DNA of 64,000 nucleotides from an uncultured Actinomycetes bacterium (GCA_946482365.1 CAMLQY010000004.1:53605-117604), one strand, 5' to 3'. Positions 1 to 8,540 are shown, counted from the first letter of the stretch. A program made the numbers and translations. The notes: generated by a model not told the origin, from the letters alone.

Positions 1-173
1 AGAAGCCGGACTCGGGATGACGTCCGGGGTGGGCAGCCGATGGCCGGGCCCTCCTCGTCCATCCGGAGCGAATAGTCGCGATCCGGCCTCTGGATGCGGA
101 GCTCCTGGCCAGTTTGCCCCAGCCCCGCCGGGGTAATGGCCGGGCAGCGACAGAAGTCGAGGAGGGATACCCG
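1..173. other. Left-edge non-coding stretch
   Basis: No convincing coding frame or RNA is seen here. The last 15 bases hold a good ribosome binding site (GAGGAGG at about 159-165) for the small reading frame that starts at 174. Confidence 0.4.
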
Positions 174-269
174 ATGGCCACCTGCGATGTCTGCGGCAAC
201 GAGTACGACGAGGAGTTCCAAGTAGTCCGCGGTGAGGAGTCCCGCGCTGTCGCCGACCGCGGTGACTGA
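174..269 (+). pseudogene. Truncated CxxC zinc-ribbon-like small protein
   Basis: A 31-residue frame begins MATCDVCGNEYDEEF after a strong Shine-Dalgarno. Actinobacteria carry a family of roughly 50-80 residue proteins opening in the same way, with one CxxC near the start and a second cysteine-rich part downstream. Here only the first CxxC (residues 4-7) is present and the frame stops at residue 31, before the second half. It is most simply a truncated remnant, although a functional mini-protein cannot be excluded. It lies 12 bases before the sulfotransferase start, so its translation could still feed ribosomes into that gene. The family link is from memory. Confidence 0.5.
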
Positions 270-281
270 CCGGGTCGACGC

Positions 282-1178
282 ATGCGCCTGGCCTGGATCT
301 TCGGCTCCTCGCGCAGCGGCAGCACCTGGCTGCTGCGGATGCTCTCCGACCTGGACGGCGTCGTCCCGATCGACGACCCCCACCTCGGCCACCACCTCGG
401 GGTCTGGCGGCCGATTCCCCTGGCCTGGGCGGTCAGCGAAGAGGACCCGCCGGAGCTGACCACCCTGCTCGAGCTCAAGGCAGGCGAGCCGGGCTATTTC
501 TTCGCCGAGCGCTACCGCGACAGCTGGTGGCGACCGCTGCGCGACCTCGTCGCGGCCCGCTTCGAAGCGCAGGCGCGCGAAACGAACGGGAGCCTTTCCG
601 GTTCGCCCCTCTTCGTCGTCAAGGAGCCGGGCTCCCATGCTGCGCCGTTGCTCGCCGAGCTCTTCCCGGAGTCGAAGCTGGTCTTCCTCCTGCGCGACGG
701 CCGCGACGTCGTCGACTCCTGGCTCGACGCCTACCGGGAGGGGTCCTGGGCGATCGGCGGCGGCGCCTTTCCCGTCGCCCCCGAGGGGCGCGTGGCCCTG
801 ATTCGCTGGCTCTCCGCGGTCTGGGCCTTCCGCAGTCGCGCCGTGCGCCGGGCGTTCGCGACCCGTGAGCAGGGCGACCGTGTGCTGGTTCGCTACGAGA
901 CGCTGCACACGAGCACGGAGAGGTGCCTCGAGGAGATATGCGAGACGCTCGGCCTGCCGACGGAGCGCCTGGGGGAGGTCGCGGCGAACCACCGGTTCGA
1001 GCAGCTGCCGGCGGCCGCTCGGGGCTCCGGCAGCGAAACGCGTGCCGCCGCCCCCGGCTCCTGGCGCGAGAACCTCTCCGAGGAGGAGCAGGCGGCGATG
1101 CACGAGGTCCTCGGCGAGGCGCTCGTCGAGCTCGGCTACGAGCTGCCTGATGAGAAGAGCAGGAAGGCCGCCGCATGA
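282..1178 (+). CDS. Sulfotransferase family protein
   Basis: A 298-residue cytosolic protein of the PAPS-dependent sulfotransferase fold. The 5'-phosphosulfate loop is GSSRSGSTWL at residues 9-18, and the 3'-phosphate region is LVFLLRDGRDVVDSWL near residues 133-148, with the usual arginine and serine/aspartate pattern. The acceptor is not predictable; such proteins in bacteria modify lipids, glycans or small molecules. The stop overlaps the next start by four bases (ATGA at 1175), so the ligase downstream is translationally coupled. Confidence 0.85.
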   Translation: MRLAWIFGSSRSGSTWLLRMLSDLDGVVPIDDPHLGHHLGVWRPIPLAWAVSEEDPPELTTLLELKAGEPGYFFAERYRDSWWRPLRDLVAARFEAQARETNGSLSGSPLFVVKEPGSHAAPLLAELFPESKLVFLLRDGRDVVDSWLDAYREGSWAIGGGAFPVAPEGRVALIRWLSAVWAFRSRAVRRAFATREQGDRVLVRYETLHTSTERCLEEICETLGLPTERLGEVAANHRFEQLPAAARGSGSETRAAAPGSWRENLSEEEQAAMHEVLGEALVELGYELPDEKSRKAAA

Positions 1179-2272
1179 AGGAAGAGGTCGCCTCGGGGCG
1201 CTACGACCACAGCTTCGGCAGCTCGCCGCCGCTGTCGCTCGGGGTCGAGGAGGAGCTGTTGCTGGTCGACGACCGGCAGCGGCTGGTCGCGGAGAGCGAG
1301 CTGGTCCTGGAGCGGGTGGCGAGCCCGGCCAGGGAGCGCGTCTCCACCGAGATCTTCTCCGAACAGATCGAGCTGAAGACGGGGGTCTGCCACAGCGCCG
1401 ACGACGTGCTGGCGGAGCTGCGGGAGATGCGCCGCGCGATCGCCGAGGCCGGCTTCTGCCTGCTCGGCGCCGGTCTCCACCCGACCAGCGCGGAGGAGCC
1501 CACGCTCGTCTCCAAGCCGCGCTACGAAGTCGTCCGCAAGGACTTCGGCAGCCTGCTCTGCACCCCGCCGTGCGGGCTGCACGTACACGTGGGCATCCAG
1601 GACCCCGACACCGCCGTCCGCCTGGCGAACGCCTTCCGCCTCTACCTGCCGGTGCTGCAGGCGCTGAGCGCGAACTCGCCCTTCCGGGCGGGCGCCGACT
1701 CCGGCCACGCCAGCGCCCGTACCTCGGTGGTGCGCAGCTACCCGCGCTTCCAGCTGCCCAGGGCCTTCTGCGACTACGAGGAGTTCTGCCGGGTCGCCGA
1801 CCAGCTGATCGCCGCAGCCGGCGTCGACGACTACACCTACATCTGGTGGGACGTCCGTCCCCACCCGCGCCTGGGAACGGTCGAGGTGAGAGCCGTGGAC
1901 GTGCAGACCGACGCCGCCGGCTCGAGCGCGCTGGCGGCGCTGGTCCAGGCGATCGCGGCGAAGGAGCTGGACCGTCCGAGCGACAGCGCCCTCTCGCGCG
2001 AGGCGCTCGAGGAGTCCTATTTCCAGGCCGCGAGCCACGGCCTCGACGCCGAGGTCCTCTTCGGCTCGGAGGCCCCCGAACCGGCGCGGCAAGCCTGCCA
2101 GCGGGTCCTCGACTCGGTTCGGCCCTACGCACGCGAGCTCGGCTCGGAGCCGGCCCTGGCGGAGATCGAGCGGATCCTGCGCGAGGGCAACGGCGCCGAC
2201 GAGCAGCGCCGCGTCCACCGCGAGGCGGGCATGGAGGCCCTGCTCCGCCACCTGGCCGAGCGCACGCGCTGA
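1175..2272 (+). CDS. ybdK: Carboxylate-amine ligase, YbdK / GCS2 family
   Basis: The 365-residue protein belongs to the glutamate-cysteine ligase type 2 (YbdK) family. It shows the N-terminal SLGVEEELLLVD signature (about residues 21-32), TEIFSEQIELKTGVC (about 62-76), and a GLHVHVGI segment (about 133-140) that carries metal/ATP ligands. Family members join a carboxylate to an amine with ATP; some make gamma-glutamylcysteine, but the substrate is often unknown. Length is normal for the family. It is coupled to the sulfotransferase by an ATGA overlap, so the two probably act in one small modification pathway. Confidence 0.85.
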   Translation: MKEEVASGRYDHSFGSSPPLSLGVEEELLLVDDRQRLVAESELVLERVASPARERVSTEIFSEQIELKTGVCHSADDVLAELREMRRAIAEAGFCLLGAGLHPTSAEEPTLVSKPRYEVVRKDFGSLLCTPPCGLHVHVGIQDPDTAVRLANAFRLYLPVLQALSANSPFRAGADSGHASARTSVVRSYPRFQLPRAFCDYEEFCRVADQLIAAAGVDDYTYIWWDVRPHPRLGTVEVRAVDVQTDAAGSSALAALVQAIAAKELDRPSDSALSREALEESYFQAASHGLDAEVLFGSEAPEPARQACQRVLDSVRPYARELGSEPALAEIERILREGNGADEQRRVHREAGMEALLRHLAERTR

Positions 2273-2422
2273 GCGCTGCGGACCCTTTGACCGGCAGTGC
2301 CGAGTGAATGATTGACCCACGCATACGGTGGTAAATCGACCACTCAGCGCCGAGACACGCCGTTTTCGATCTCCTGGCCGGGGTAGCTGAGAGGCGGCCC
2401 ATATACCGACCAGGAGGACGAG
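2273..2422. other. Intergenic region with imperfect inverted repeat
   Basis: About 150 bases separate the ligase from the next gene. GCGCTGAG at the end of the ligase gene and CTCAGCGC near 2343-2350 are complementary, and an imperfect AT-richer stem lies between (about 2303-2344). This probably forms the end-of-operon terminator. A ribosome binding site (AGGAGG at about 2411) precedes the ATG at 2423. Confidence 0.45.
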
Positions 2423-2929
2423 ATGGCTGAGCTGACGACGCTGGAGGAGAAGCTCGCGGAGGTGCTTGGCCTTGCGCAGGCTGCGCAGGGCGCGACCGAG
2501 AAGGTCGAGGGCCTGGTGAAGGTCGAGGGCCTGGTCGAGGACGACGGCGCCGCCGAGGCGCTGCGCCGGATGCGCGAGGAGGCCGAGGAGACCGAGCGGC
2601 GCTGCACCGAGCTGGCCGACGGCCGCAACGGCAAGAAGACGGCGATCCTCGACAAGGCAAGGGAAACGAAGGGCGAGGCGACCGAGATGATGTCCACCTA
2701 CCTGGGCGAGGACGCCGACGGCCTCGACGGCTTCGAGTTCCTGACCATGGCCGAGGCGGGCGAGGTCGGCCACTGGTCCGTGCTCGGCAAGCTGAACGAG
2801 GCGGCCGGCGAGGAGGAGCTGCGGGCGCTGGTCGAGTGGGCGCTGCCGATCCAGGAACGCCACCTCGGCGAGGCCAAGGACTGCTCGCTGAAGCTCGCCG
2901 GCGAAAAAGACCCTTACGAAGAGTCCTGA
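2423..2929 (+). CDS. Helical-bundle protein, ferritin-like candidate
   Basis: A 168-residue acidic protein, almost entirely alpha-helical by composition, with two helical halves. There is no signal peptide or membrane segment. Residues 29-44 hold a small internal repeat (KVEGLVKVEGLVEDDG), which looks like local duplication. I do not recognise a named family. The size, the helix pattern and the run of similar proteins at 3412, 3961 and 6043 suggest a ferritin-like or hemerythrin-like stress protein. It has its own ribosome binding site and is followed at short distance by the DUF1360 gene. Confidence 0.6.
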   Translation: MAELTTLEEKLAEVLGLAQAAQGATEKVEGLVKVEGLVEDDGAAEALRRMREEAEETERRCTELADGRNGKKTAILDKARETKGEATEMMSTYLGEDADGLDGFEFLTMAEAGEVGHWSVLGKLNEAAGEEELRALVEWALPIQERHLGEAKDCSLKLAGEKDPYEES

Positions 2930-2933
2930 CCTC

Positions 2934-3410
2934 TTGGCCGACGCGAAACCCGCAGAGCCGCCGCTCCTCTCCTACGCCGCCCTGGTCGGCGTCTTCCACC
3001 TGCTCTTCGGCGGGGCGCTTGTGCTGGCGCGGCGGAGCGGGCGGCAGCTGCCGGAGCGGGTCGGCGCCGCCGACCTGCTCTCGATCGGAGTCGCCTCGCA
3101 CAAGGTCAGCCGCCTGCTCTCCAAGGACAAGGTGACGCGGCCGTTGCGGGCGCCTTTCACCGAGCTCGAGGGGGAGGGCGGGCCCTCCGAGCTGGAGGAG
3201 AGCTCCCGCGGGACAGGAGCCCGCAAGGCGATCGGCGAGCTGCTGGTCTGTCCCTACTGCCTAGGCCTCTGGGTGGTCGCCTTGTTTGCGGTGGGCCTGC
3301 TCTACGCGCCGCGCCTGACCCGGTTCCTCGCCACCGTCTTCTCGGCGCTGACGATCTCGGACTTCCTCCAGATCGCCTACAAGGCCGCCGAGGAGAAGGG
3401 CTTGGGCTGA
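2934..3410 (+). CDS. DUF1360 family membrane protein
   Basis: A 158-residue protein starting with TTG four bases after the previous stop. The N-terminal segment (residues about 12-30) is hydrophobic. The family signature LLVCPYCLGLWVVALFAVG lies at about 102-120, a CPxC-containing membrane segment typical of DUF1360 proteins, which include a spore-coat related Bacillus member. A charged middle section (about 62-95) separates the halves. Function is unknown. It is one transcription unit with the gene before and, two bases later, the gene after. Confidence 0.75.
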   Translation: MADAKPAEPPLLSYAALVGVFHLLFGGALVLARRSGRQLPERVGAADLLSIGVASHKVSRLLSKDKVTRPLRAPFTELEGEGGPSELEESSRGTGARKAIGELLVCPYCLGLWVVALFAVGLLYAPRLTRFLATVFSALTISDFLQIAYKAAEEKGLG

Positions 3411-3411
3411 G

Positions 3412-3903
3412 ATGCCGGAGGGGGCGGACGGGCGGCGGTTGCTGGCGATCTACCTCAACGACCACCTGGCGGGGGCCACGGTCGGGGTCGAGCTGGCGCG
3501 GCGGGCACGAGCGAGCAACCGCGACGACCCCGAGCTGGGCGGGCCGCTGACGGAGGTCTGCACCGAGATCGAAGCGGACCGGGCGACCCTGCGCCGGACG
3601 ATGGAGCGTCTCGGGATACGCCGCGGCTGCCTCAAGCCCGCGGGGGGCTGGGTGGGGGAGAAGCTGGGGCGGCTGAAGCTGAACGGGCAGCTGCGTGGCT
3701 ACTCGCCGCTCAGCAGGGTGGTGGAGCTGGAGGGGCTCGCGATCGGAATCGCCGGCAAGGCCCGGATGTGGAGATCGCTCGAGACCGCCCTGGGCGGAGA
3801 TCTCGCGGGGACCGACTTCGGCGCCCTCGCGGAGCGCGCCGATCGCCAGCGCGCACGGGTCGAGGAGCTGCACCGGATCGCCGCCCGCCGCTCGTTCGGC
3901 TGA
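3412..3903 (+). CDS. Helical-bundle hypothetical protein
   Basis: A 163-residue helical protein without a signal or membrane segment. It resembles actinobacterial proteins of unknown function with a ferritin-like four-helix pattern: an N-terminal LLAIYLNDHLAGA helix, an ExDR-containing second helix, a middle VVELEGLAIGIAGK, and a C-terminal helix with HRIAA. Histidine and acidic residues occur in helices 1 and 2, but a complete di-iron motif cannot be assigned by eye. It begins two bases after the DUF1360 stop, so it is co-translated. Confidence 0.6.
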   Translation: MPEGADGRRLLAIYLNDHLAGATVGVELARRARASNRDDPELGGPLTEVCTEIEADRATLRRTMERLGIRRGCLKPAGGWVGEKLGRLKLNGQLRGYSPLSRVVELEGLAIGIAGKARMWRSLETALGGDLAGTDFGALAERADRQRARVEELHRIAARRSFG

Positions 3904-3960
3904 GGAGGGCCCATCCCGGAAGCCCTGTTTCCACCGCTCCCCGGCGGGTAGCCCCGAACG

Positions 3961-5958
3961 ATGAGGGTCATCGTCACGGGAGCGACCGGAAACGTCGGCA
4001 CGAGCGTGATCGAGACCCTGAGCAAGGCACCCCAGGTCGACGAGGTGGTGGGTCTCGCCCGCCGCCGTCCGGCCTGGAGCCCGCCCAAGACGAGCTGGGT
4101 CGACGCCGACGTCGTCTCCTCGAACCTGACCGAGACCTTCGAGGGGGCCGACGCGGTCATTCACCTGGCCTGGGCGATCCAGCCCTCCCACGACGAGGAG
4201 ACGCTGGAGCGGATCAACGTCGACGGCAGCCGGCGCGTCTTCGCCGCCGTCGCGGCGAGCGGGGTGCCGAAGCTGGTCTACGCCTCCTCGGTCGGCGCCT
4301 ACTCGCCAGGGCCCAAGGAGGGGCGCGTCGACGAGAGCTGGCCGATCGGAGCCACGGAGAGCTCCTTCTACTCCCGGCACAAGGTCGCGGTGGAGGGCAT
4401 GCTCGACGAGTTCGAAGCCGAGAACCGGGAGACGAAGGTCGTGCGCCTGCGACCGGCCCTGATCTTCAAGGGCGACGCGGCGACCGAGATCCGCCGCCTC
4501 TTCGTCGGGCCGTTCCTGCCCAGCTTCCTCGTCCGCTCGAGCATGGTCCCCGCGTTGCCGCGCATTCCCGGCCTCCGCTTCCAGGCGGTCCACTCGGACG
4601 ACGTCGCCCAGGCCTACCTGCAGGCGGCCGTCGGCGAGGCGACGGGCGCCTTCAACGTCGCCGCCGACTCGCCGCTCGGCCCCGACGAGCTGGCCGGGGT
4701 CTTCGACGCCCGCACCTTCCCCCTGCCGACCTCGATCGTCCGCACCCTGACCGACCTCTCCTGGCGCCTGCGGCTGCAGCCGACCCCGCCGGGCTGGCTC
4801 GACATGGCGCTGAACGTGCCGCTGATGTCGTCGGCCCGGGCCCGCGAGGAGCTGGGCTGGGAACCCCAGCACACCGCCGTCGAGGCGGTGGAGGAGCTGC
4901 TCGAGGGGATCCGCCACGGCCAGGGCTACCCGACGCCGCCGCTGGAGCAAGCGGGCGTGGGCGGCCGCGTCGAGGAGATCCGGACCGGCGTCGGCGGCCG
5001 CCAGTGGGCGCGGGACCGGGACGAGCGGCTGGTCAAGCACCTCGCCGACGTGCACTCGATCGAGGAGCAGGCGCTGGTCCAGCTGCGCGCCGCGCCGGGC
5101 ATCGCCGAGGACGAGCGGCTCGCCGAGGTCTTCGAGCGCCACCTGGGGGAGACCGAAGCCCAGGAGCGCACGGTTCGCGGCCTGCTGGAGGCGCACGGCG
5201 CCTCGCCTTCGACGATCAAGGACCTGGCGGGCAAGGGCGGGGGGTACGGGATGCTGCTCTTCGCCGGCAGCCAGCCGGACACGCCCGGCAAGCTGACCGC
5301 CCACGCCTTCTCCTACGAGCACATGGAGGTGGCGGCGTACGAGCTGCTGCGGCGCATCGCCGAACACGCCGGCGACGCCGACACGGCGGCGGCAGCACGC
5401 CGGATCGGCGCCGAGGAGCAGCGCATGGCCGACCGCCTTGCCGAGCGCTTCGACGTCGCCGTCGAGGCCTCGCTCGCCGGCGTCGCTCCGAGTGATCTCG
5501 AGGAGCAGCTGGTCCGATACCTGGCCGACGCCCACGCGATCGAGCAGCAGGCCCTGCAGCTGCTCGAAGCGGGGCCCGAGCTGGTCGAGGACGAGGCCCT
5601 GGCGCGCCTCTTCCGCGAGCACCTGGAGGAGACCAGGGGCCAGGAGAGGCGACTCGAGGAGCGCCTGGACGCCCACGGCGCCAGCCGCTCGCTGGTCAAG
5701 GACGCCGCCCTGCGTGCAGGCGGGCTCAACCTCGGCGGCTTCTTCGGCGCCCAGCCGGACACGACGACCAAGCTCGCCGGTTTCGCCTTCGCCTTCGAGC
5801 ACCTAGAGATCGGCGCCTACGAGCTGCTCAGGCGGGTCGCCGAGCGCGCCGGCGACCCCGCGACGGTCGAGGCGGCCGAGCGGACCCTGGCCGAGGAGCG
5901 TGCCGCGGCCAGGCGAATCGCCGCGACGTGGGACCGCCCCGGCGTCCTCGCCGCCTGA
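3961..5958 (+). CDS. SDR epimerase fused to two DUF892-like ferritin domains
   Basis: A 665-residue three-part protein. Residues 1 to about 325 are an extended short-chain dehydrogenase: GATGNVG at 7-13 binds NAD(P), and SSVGAYSPG near 104-112 with a later YSRHK motif (about 137-141) supplies the Ser-Tyr-Lys catalysts. Two homologous helical domains follow (about 350-500 and 510-655), each starting with a LxxYLADxHxIExQAL-like helix and containing DAHGAS or EAHGAS, SQPDTP or AQPDTT, and FEHLEIGAYELL or YEHMEVAAYELL. These are DUF892/YciE-YciF type ferritin-like domains with the histidine and glutamate pattern of a metal site. Such domains are usually free-standing; the fusion is uncommon. A redox or stress role is inferred. 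Confidence 0.85.
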   Translation: MRVIVTGATGNVGTSVIETLSKAPQVDEVVGLARRRPAWSPPKTSWVDADVVSSNLTETFEGADAVIHLAWAIQPSHDEETLERINVDGSRRVFAAVAASGVPKLVYASSVGAYSPGPKEGRVDESWPIGATESSFYSRHKVAVEGMLDEFEAENRETKVVRLRPALIFKGDAATEIRRLFVGPFLPSFLVRSSMVPALPRIPGLRFQAVHSDDVAQAYLQAAVGEATGAFNVAADSPLGPDELAGVFDARTFPLPTSIVRTLTDLSWRLRLQPTPPGWLDMALNVPLMSSARAREELGWEPQHTAVEAVEELLEGIRHGQGYPTPPLEQAGVGGRVEEIRTGVGGRQWARDRDERLVKHLADVHSIEEQALVQLRAAPGIAEDERLAEVFERHLGETEAQERTVRGLLEAHGASPSTIKDLAGKGGGYGMLLFAGSQPDTPGKLTAHAFSYEHMEVAAYELLRRIAEHAGDADTAAAARRIGAEEQRMADRLAERFDVAVEASLAGVAPSDLEEQLVRYLADAHAIEQQALQLLEAGPELVEDEALARLFREHLEETRGQERRLEERLDAHGASRSLVKDAALRAGGLNLGGFFGAQPDTTTKLAGFAFAFEHLEIGAYELLRRVAERAGDPATVEAAERTLAEERAAARRIAATWDRPGVLAA

Positions 5959-5968
5959 GGTGAAGCGA

Positions 5969-6012
5969 TCTCGCGCCCCCGCTATTGGAATCCCCGGATC
6001 CGGGTAGCGGGA
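5969..6012. terminator. Hairpin after SDR-DUF892 gene
   Basis: CCCGCTA and TAGCGGG arms flank a short GC-rich centre just after the 5958 stop. They form a plausible stem-loop terminator. A ribosome binding site (AAGAGGAGG at about 6028) follows for the next gene. Confidence 0.4.
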
Positions 6013-6042
6013 GGAGGTCAACCACCAAGAGGAGGCTCTCCC

Positions 6043-6277
6043 ATGGCTACTACCCAGGAGACCGGCGAGGTCACCGGCACCAAGGACAAGGACTACAACG
6101 TCATCTGGTTCACCGAGCAGTGCCTCAGCAACGTGCTCAGGCTCGAGACCTACATCGAGGACGCCGACCGCGAGGGCGACTCGGAGCTGGCTGACTTCTT
6201 CCGGCGCGCGCAGGAGACGAGCCGCAAGGGCGCCGAGGGCGGGCAAAGGCCTGCTCCGCGGCAGGCTCGCTGCTTAG
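6043..6277 (+). pseudogene. Small conserved stress protein, frameshifted near the end
   Basis: The frame opens MATTQETGEVTGTKDKDYNVIWFTEQCLSNVLRLETYIEDA in pieces typical of a 70-80 residue actinobacterial family of unknown function. After KGAE (about codon 66) the open frame runs on into unrelated sequence to 6477. In the next frame, GKGLLRGRLAA and a TAG at 6275-6277 appear at once, the expected ending. Removing one G from the GGG run near 6237-6239 restores GCC-GAG-GCG-GGC-AAA. The gene is therefore a single-base insertion mutant, or the base is a sequencing error; corrected length is about 77 residues. Confidence 0.65.
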
Positions 6278-6294
6278 TAGGAGGCGGCGAGCCT
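6263..6294. terminator. Hairpin between convergent genes
   Basis: AGGCTCGC and GCGAGCCT arms form an 8-bp stem around the corrected stop of the small protein gene. It could terminate transcription from the left and possibly from the right, where the next gene runs in the opposite direction. Confidence 0.35.
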
Positions 6295-6380
6295 CTGCGG
6301 GTCAGCTCTCCACCCCGGTGTCCGAGCGAGCCGCGCCGACGGGCTTGGACTCCGGGGAGCCGCGCTGTTGCAGGGGGCCG

Positions 6381-7214
6381 CTACTTCACCAGCTGGAGGG
6401 TGAGCACGAGGGCGATGGCGGCGGGTGTGCCGAAGAGGCTGAGGCGAGCGAAGAAGCGGCTGAAGACGCCCTCGTAGCCGACGCTCTGGAAGAGGAAGAG
6501 CCCGACGACGTGCGCGAGGTTGACCAGCGCCATCGCGAGCGCGATCAGGATCGACGCGGCGCAGGCGGCGCCGAGGCGACCTTCCTCGAGGTCGTTTTGC
6601 CCCGTTGCGTCGCCGACGCACTCGGCGGCGAGGGCTCCGAGGGCGAGGGTGCCGACTATGGCGACGAGGATGCCGATCAGGTCGCGTCGCCTCAGGGGAG
6701 GCCAGTTGTAGGAGGGGCGCCAGCCCTTCTTGCGGCCGGCGACGGGGTCGGATCTCTTCACGTCGAGCACTGCGGGCTCGGCCTCACGGCTGACGACGAG
6801 CTCGGTGACGGGCAGGTCGAAGTCTCGTTCGGCCTGCTCGAGCAGGCCCTTCTCCGCGAAGGCTCCTTCCTCGTCGCGGTGGGCGACGACGAGGATCCGA
6901 TCGGGGCCGAACTTGAGGATCTCGTCGTTGATCGCCTGCACCGGATCGGAATCGCCGACCTCTCCAGCGGCGTTCAGGCCGGCGCGCCGCAGCTCCCGAA
7001 GCGTCTCTTGCAGCCGCTCGCGGGCCGGCTCGATCGCATCGTCGACGTCGCCCATCGTGTGCTCGAGGCCGGAGTCGACCAGGGCCGGGGCGACGACGAA
7101 GACCTCGGAGACGTCCTTGCCGACGTGGGCGAGGAGCGCTTCGCGAAGCTCGTCGCCGGCGACCTCCTCGTTGACGACCACCAGCGCCCGAGTCGCTTCG
7201 CCAGGTCCGTCCAT
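6381..7214 (-). CDS. UspA-like domain with C-terminal membrane anchor
   Basis: A 277-residue protein. Residues 10-145 have the alternating beta-alpha pattern of a universal-stress or nucleotide-binding domain: RALVVVNEE strand at the start, then DRILVVAHRDEEG near 105-117. From about 180 come three or four hydrophobic segments (DLIGILVAIVGTLALGALAA, ASILIALAMALVNLAHVVGL, and a C-terminal one), so the C-terminal part is membrane-embedded. An RKKGWRPSYNWPP linker separates the parts. A cytosolic sensor tethered to the membrane is a reasonable inference. The specific family is not recognised. Confidence 0.65.
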   Translation of the reverse strand: MDGPGEATRALVVVNEEVAGDELREALLAHVGKDVSEVFVVAPALVDSGLEHTMGDVDDAIEPARERLQETLRELRRAGLNAAGEVGDSDPVQAINDEILKFGPDRILVVAHRDEEGAFAEKGLLEQAERDFDLPVTELVVSREAEPAVLDVKRSDPVAGRKKGWRPSYNWPPLRRRDLIGILVAIVGTLALGALAAECVGDATGQNDLEEGRLGAACAASILIALAMALVNLAHVVGLFLFQSVGYEGVFSRFFARLSLFGTPAAIALVLTLQLVK

Positions 7215-7474
7215 CTCCGGCCCTTTCTAGGTCAGCAGCCTCTGGCGAATCGCGATGACTCGCATCTCCGGCCCCGTGCGCGGCTCCTGGCCACGGAGCG
7301 CTCGGAGGGCCTGCACGGCGTAGCGGAGGGAAGGTGCCGAGCGCCGCCCTCTCGCTGAGCCTCTCGGTTTCGCCTCTCCGCGCATGGCGGGTGACTACCC
7401 CTCTTCCCAGGCGTCGAAACATGCGGCGGAGAGCTCGGGGTTTTCCAAAGGGCGGCGCGGGGAATCCGAAAAGG
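7215..7474. other. Divergent intergenic region
   Basis: About 260 bases between two divergently transcribed genes. No clear promoter hexamers, repeats or small genes were found. The right-hand frame is open back to 7334, but the ATG at 7475 after AAAAGG is the better start. Confidence 0.4.
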
Positions 7475-8536
7475 ATGACCGGGGTTGCCAAGGAGCTGGT
7501 GGGCGCGAGCACGGCGCTGCCGTCGGCGGGCCCCATCGGCGATCTGGTCGTGGAGATGCTCTCGGCGCCCGCGACGGACTCGACCCTCCACCTCCATGCA
7601 GCGGAGGAGGCGGCGCAGCTCGCCGCCCTGGTCGAGGACCCGCTCGGCGACGACGATCTGCAGCTCGCCCTCTACCTCAGCTTCGAGCTCCACTACCGCT
7701 CCTTCCCGGGGGTCGACCCCTCCTGGGAGTGGGACCCGGGCCTCCTGGCGGTGCGGGCGGTGCTCGAGGGAGCCTTCTTCGACGCGCTGGAGGCGGCGGT
7801 ACCGTCCGAAGGAGGGGTCGACCCGGCGTCGATCGCCGATCTGCTCTTCAGGCTCGAGTCCGAAGACGACGGGGTCTCGCTTTCCCGCCACCTCGAGGTC
7901 GAGGCCGGGCTCCGGGAATTCCTCGAGTTCGTCGTTCACCGTTCCTTCTACCAGCTGAAGGAGTCCGACCCGCACAGCTGGGCGATCCCGCGCCTCGACG
8001 GCCCGGCGAAGACGGCGCTGCTCGAGGTCCAGGCCGACGAGTACGGCGGGGGCCAGCCGGAGCGAATGCATTCGCTGCTCTTTGCGAAGACGATGCGCGC
8101 GCTCGGCCTCGACGATCGCGAGAACGCCTACCTCGCCCACGCGCCCGGCGAGACGCTGGCGACGGTCAACCTGATGTCGGCGACCGGGCTGCGCCGCAGC
8201 CGGCGCGGCGCGATCGCCGGCCACCTGGCGATGTTCGAGATGACGTCGGCGCTGCCCAATCGCCGCTACGGCAACGCCCTGCGGCGCCTCGGCTTCGGCG
8301 CCGAGGCAACCGACTTCTACGACGAGCACGTCGAGGCCGACGCCGTGCACGAGAACATCGCCGCCCACGACCTCGCCGGGGGGCTGGCGCGCCAGGAGCC
8401 CGAGCTGGCCGCCGACATCCTCTTCGGCGCCCGGGCCCTGCTCTTCCTCGAAGACCGCTTCGGCAGGCACCTGCTCGAGGCCTGGGGGGAGGGGCGGACC
8501 TCCCTGCGGCGACCGCTGGCCGGCGCCGGGGCCTGA
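7475..8536 (+). CDS. Iron-containing redox enzyme family (heme-oxygenase-like fold)
   Basis: About 353 residues from ATG 7475. The protein matches the pattern of iron-containing redox enzymes with the heme-oxygenase-like di-iron fold. Candidate metal-binding segments are FELHYRSF near the start, ExQADEYGGGQPERMHSLLF in the middle (ExxxDEYGxG...H is typical), and DFYDEHVEADAVHEN towards the end. Such enzymes carry out oxidative cleavage, N-oxygenation or decarboxylation of small molecules. The glycosyltransferase start follows four bases after the stop, indicating an operon. The substrate is unknown. Confidence 0.75.
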   Translation: MTGVAKELVGASTALPSAGPIGDLVVEMLSAPATDSTLHLHAAEEAAQLAALVEDPLGDDDLQLALYLSFELHYRSFPGVDPSWEWDPGLLAVRAVLEGAFFDALEAAVPSEGGVDPASIADLLFRLESEDDGVSLSRHLEVEAGLREFLEFVVHRSFYQLKESDPHSWAIPRLDGPAKTALLEVQADEYGGGQPERMHSLLFAKTMRALGLDDRENAYLAHAPGETLATVNLMSATGLRRSRRGAIAGHLAMFEMTSALPNRRYGNALRRLGFGAEATDFYDEHVEADAVHENIAAHDLAGGLARQEPELAADILFGARALLFLEDRFGRHLLEAWGEGRTSLRRPLAGAGA

Positions 8537-8540
8537 CCGG

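Noticed and set aside
3157..5802. Long antisense frame under the SDR-DUF892 gene
   Set aside because: High-GC codon structure opens such frames on the opposite strand; composition is Arg/Leu/Gly-rich with no motifs, while the plus strand holds recognised domains.
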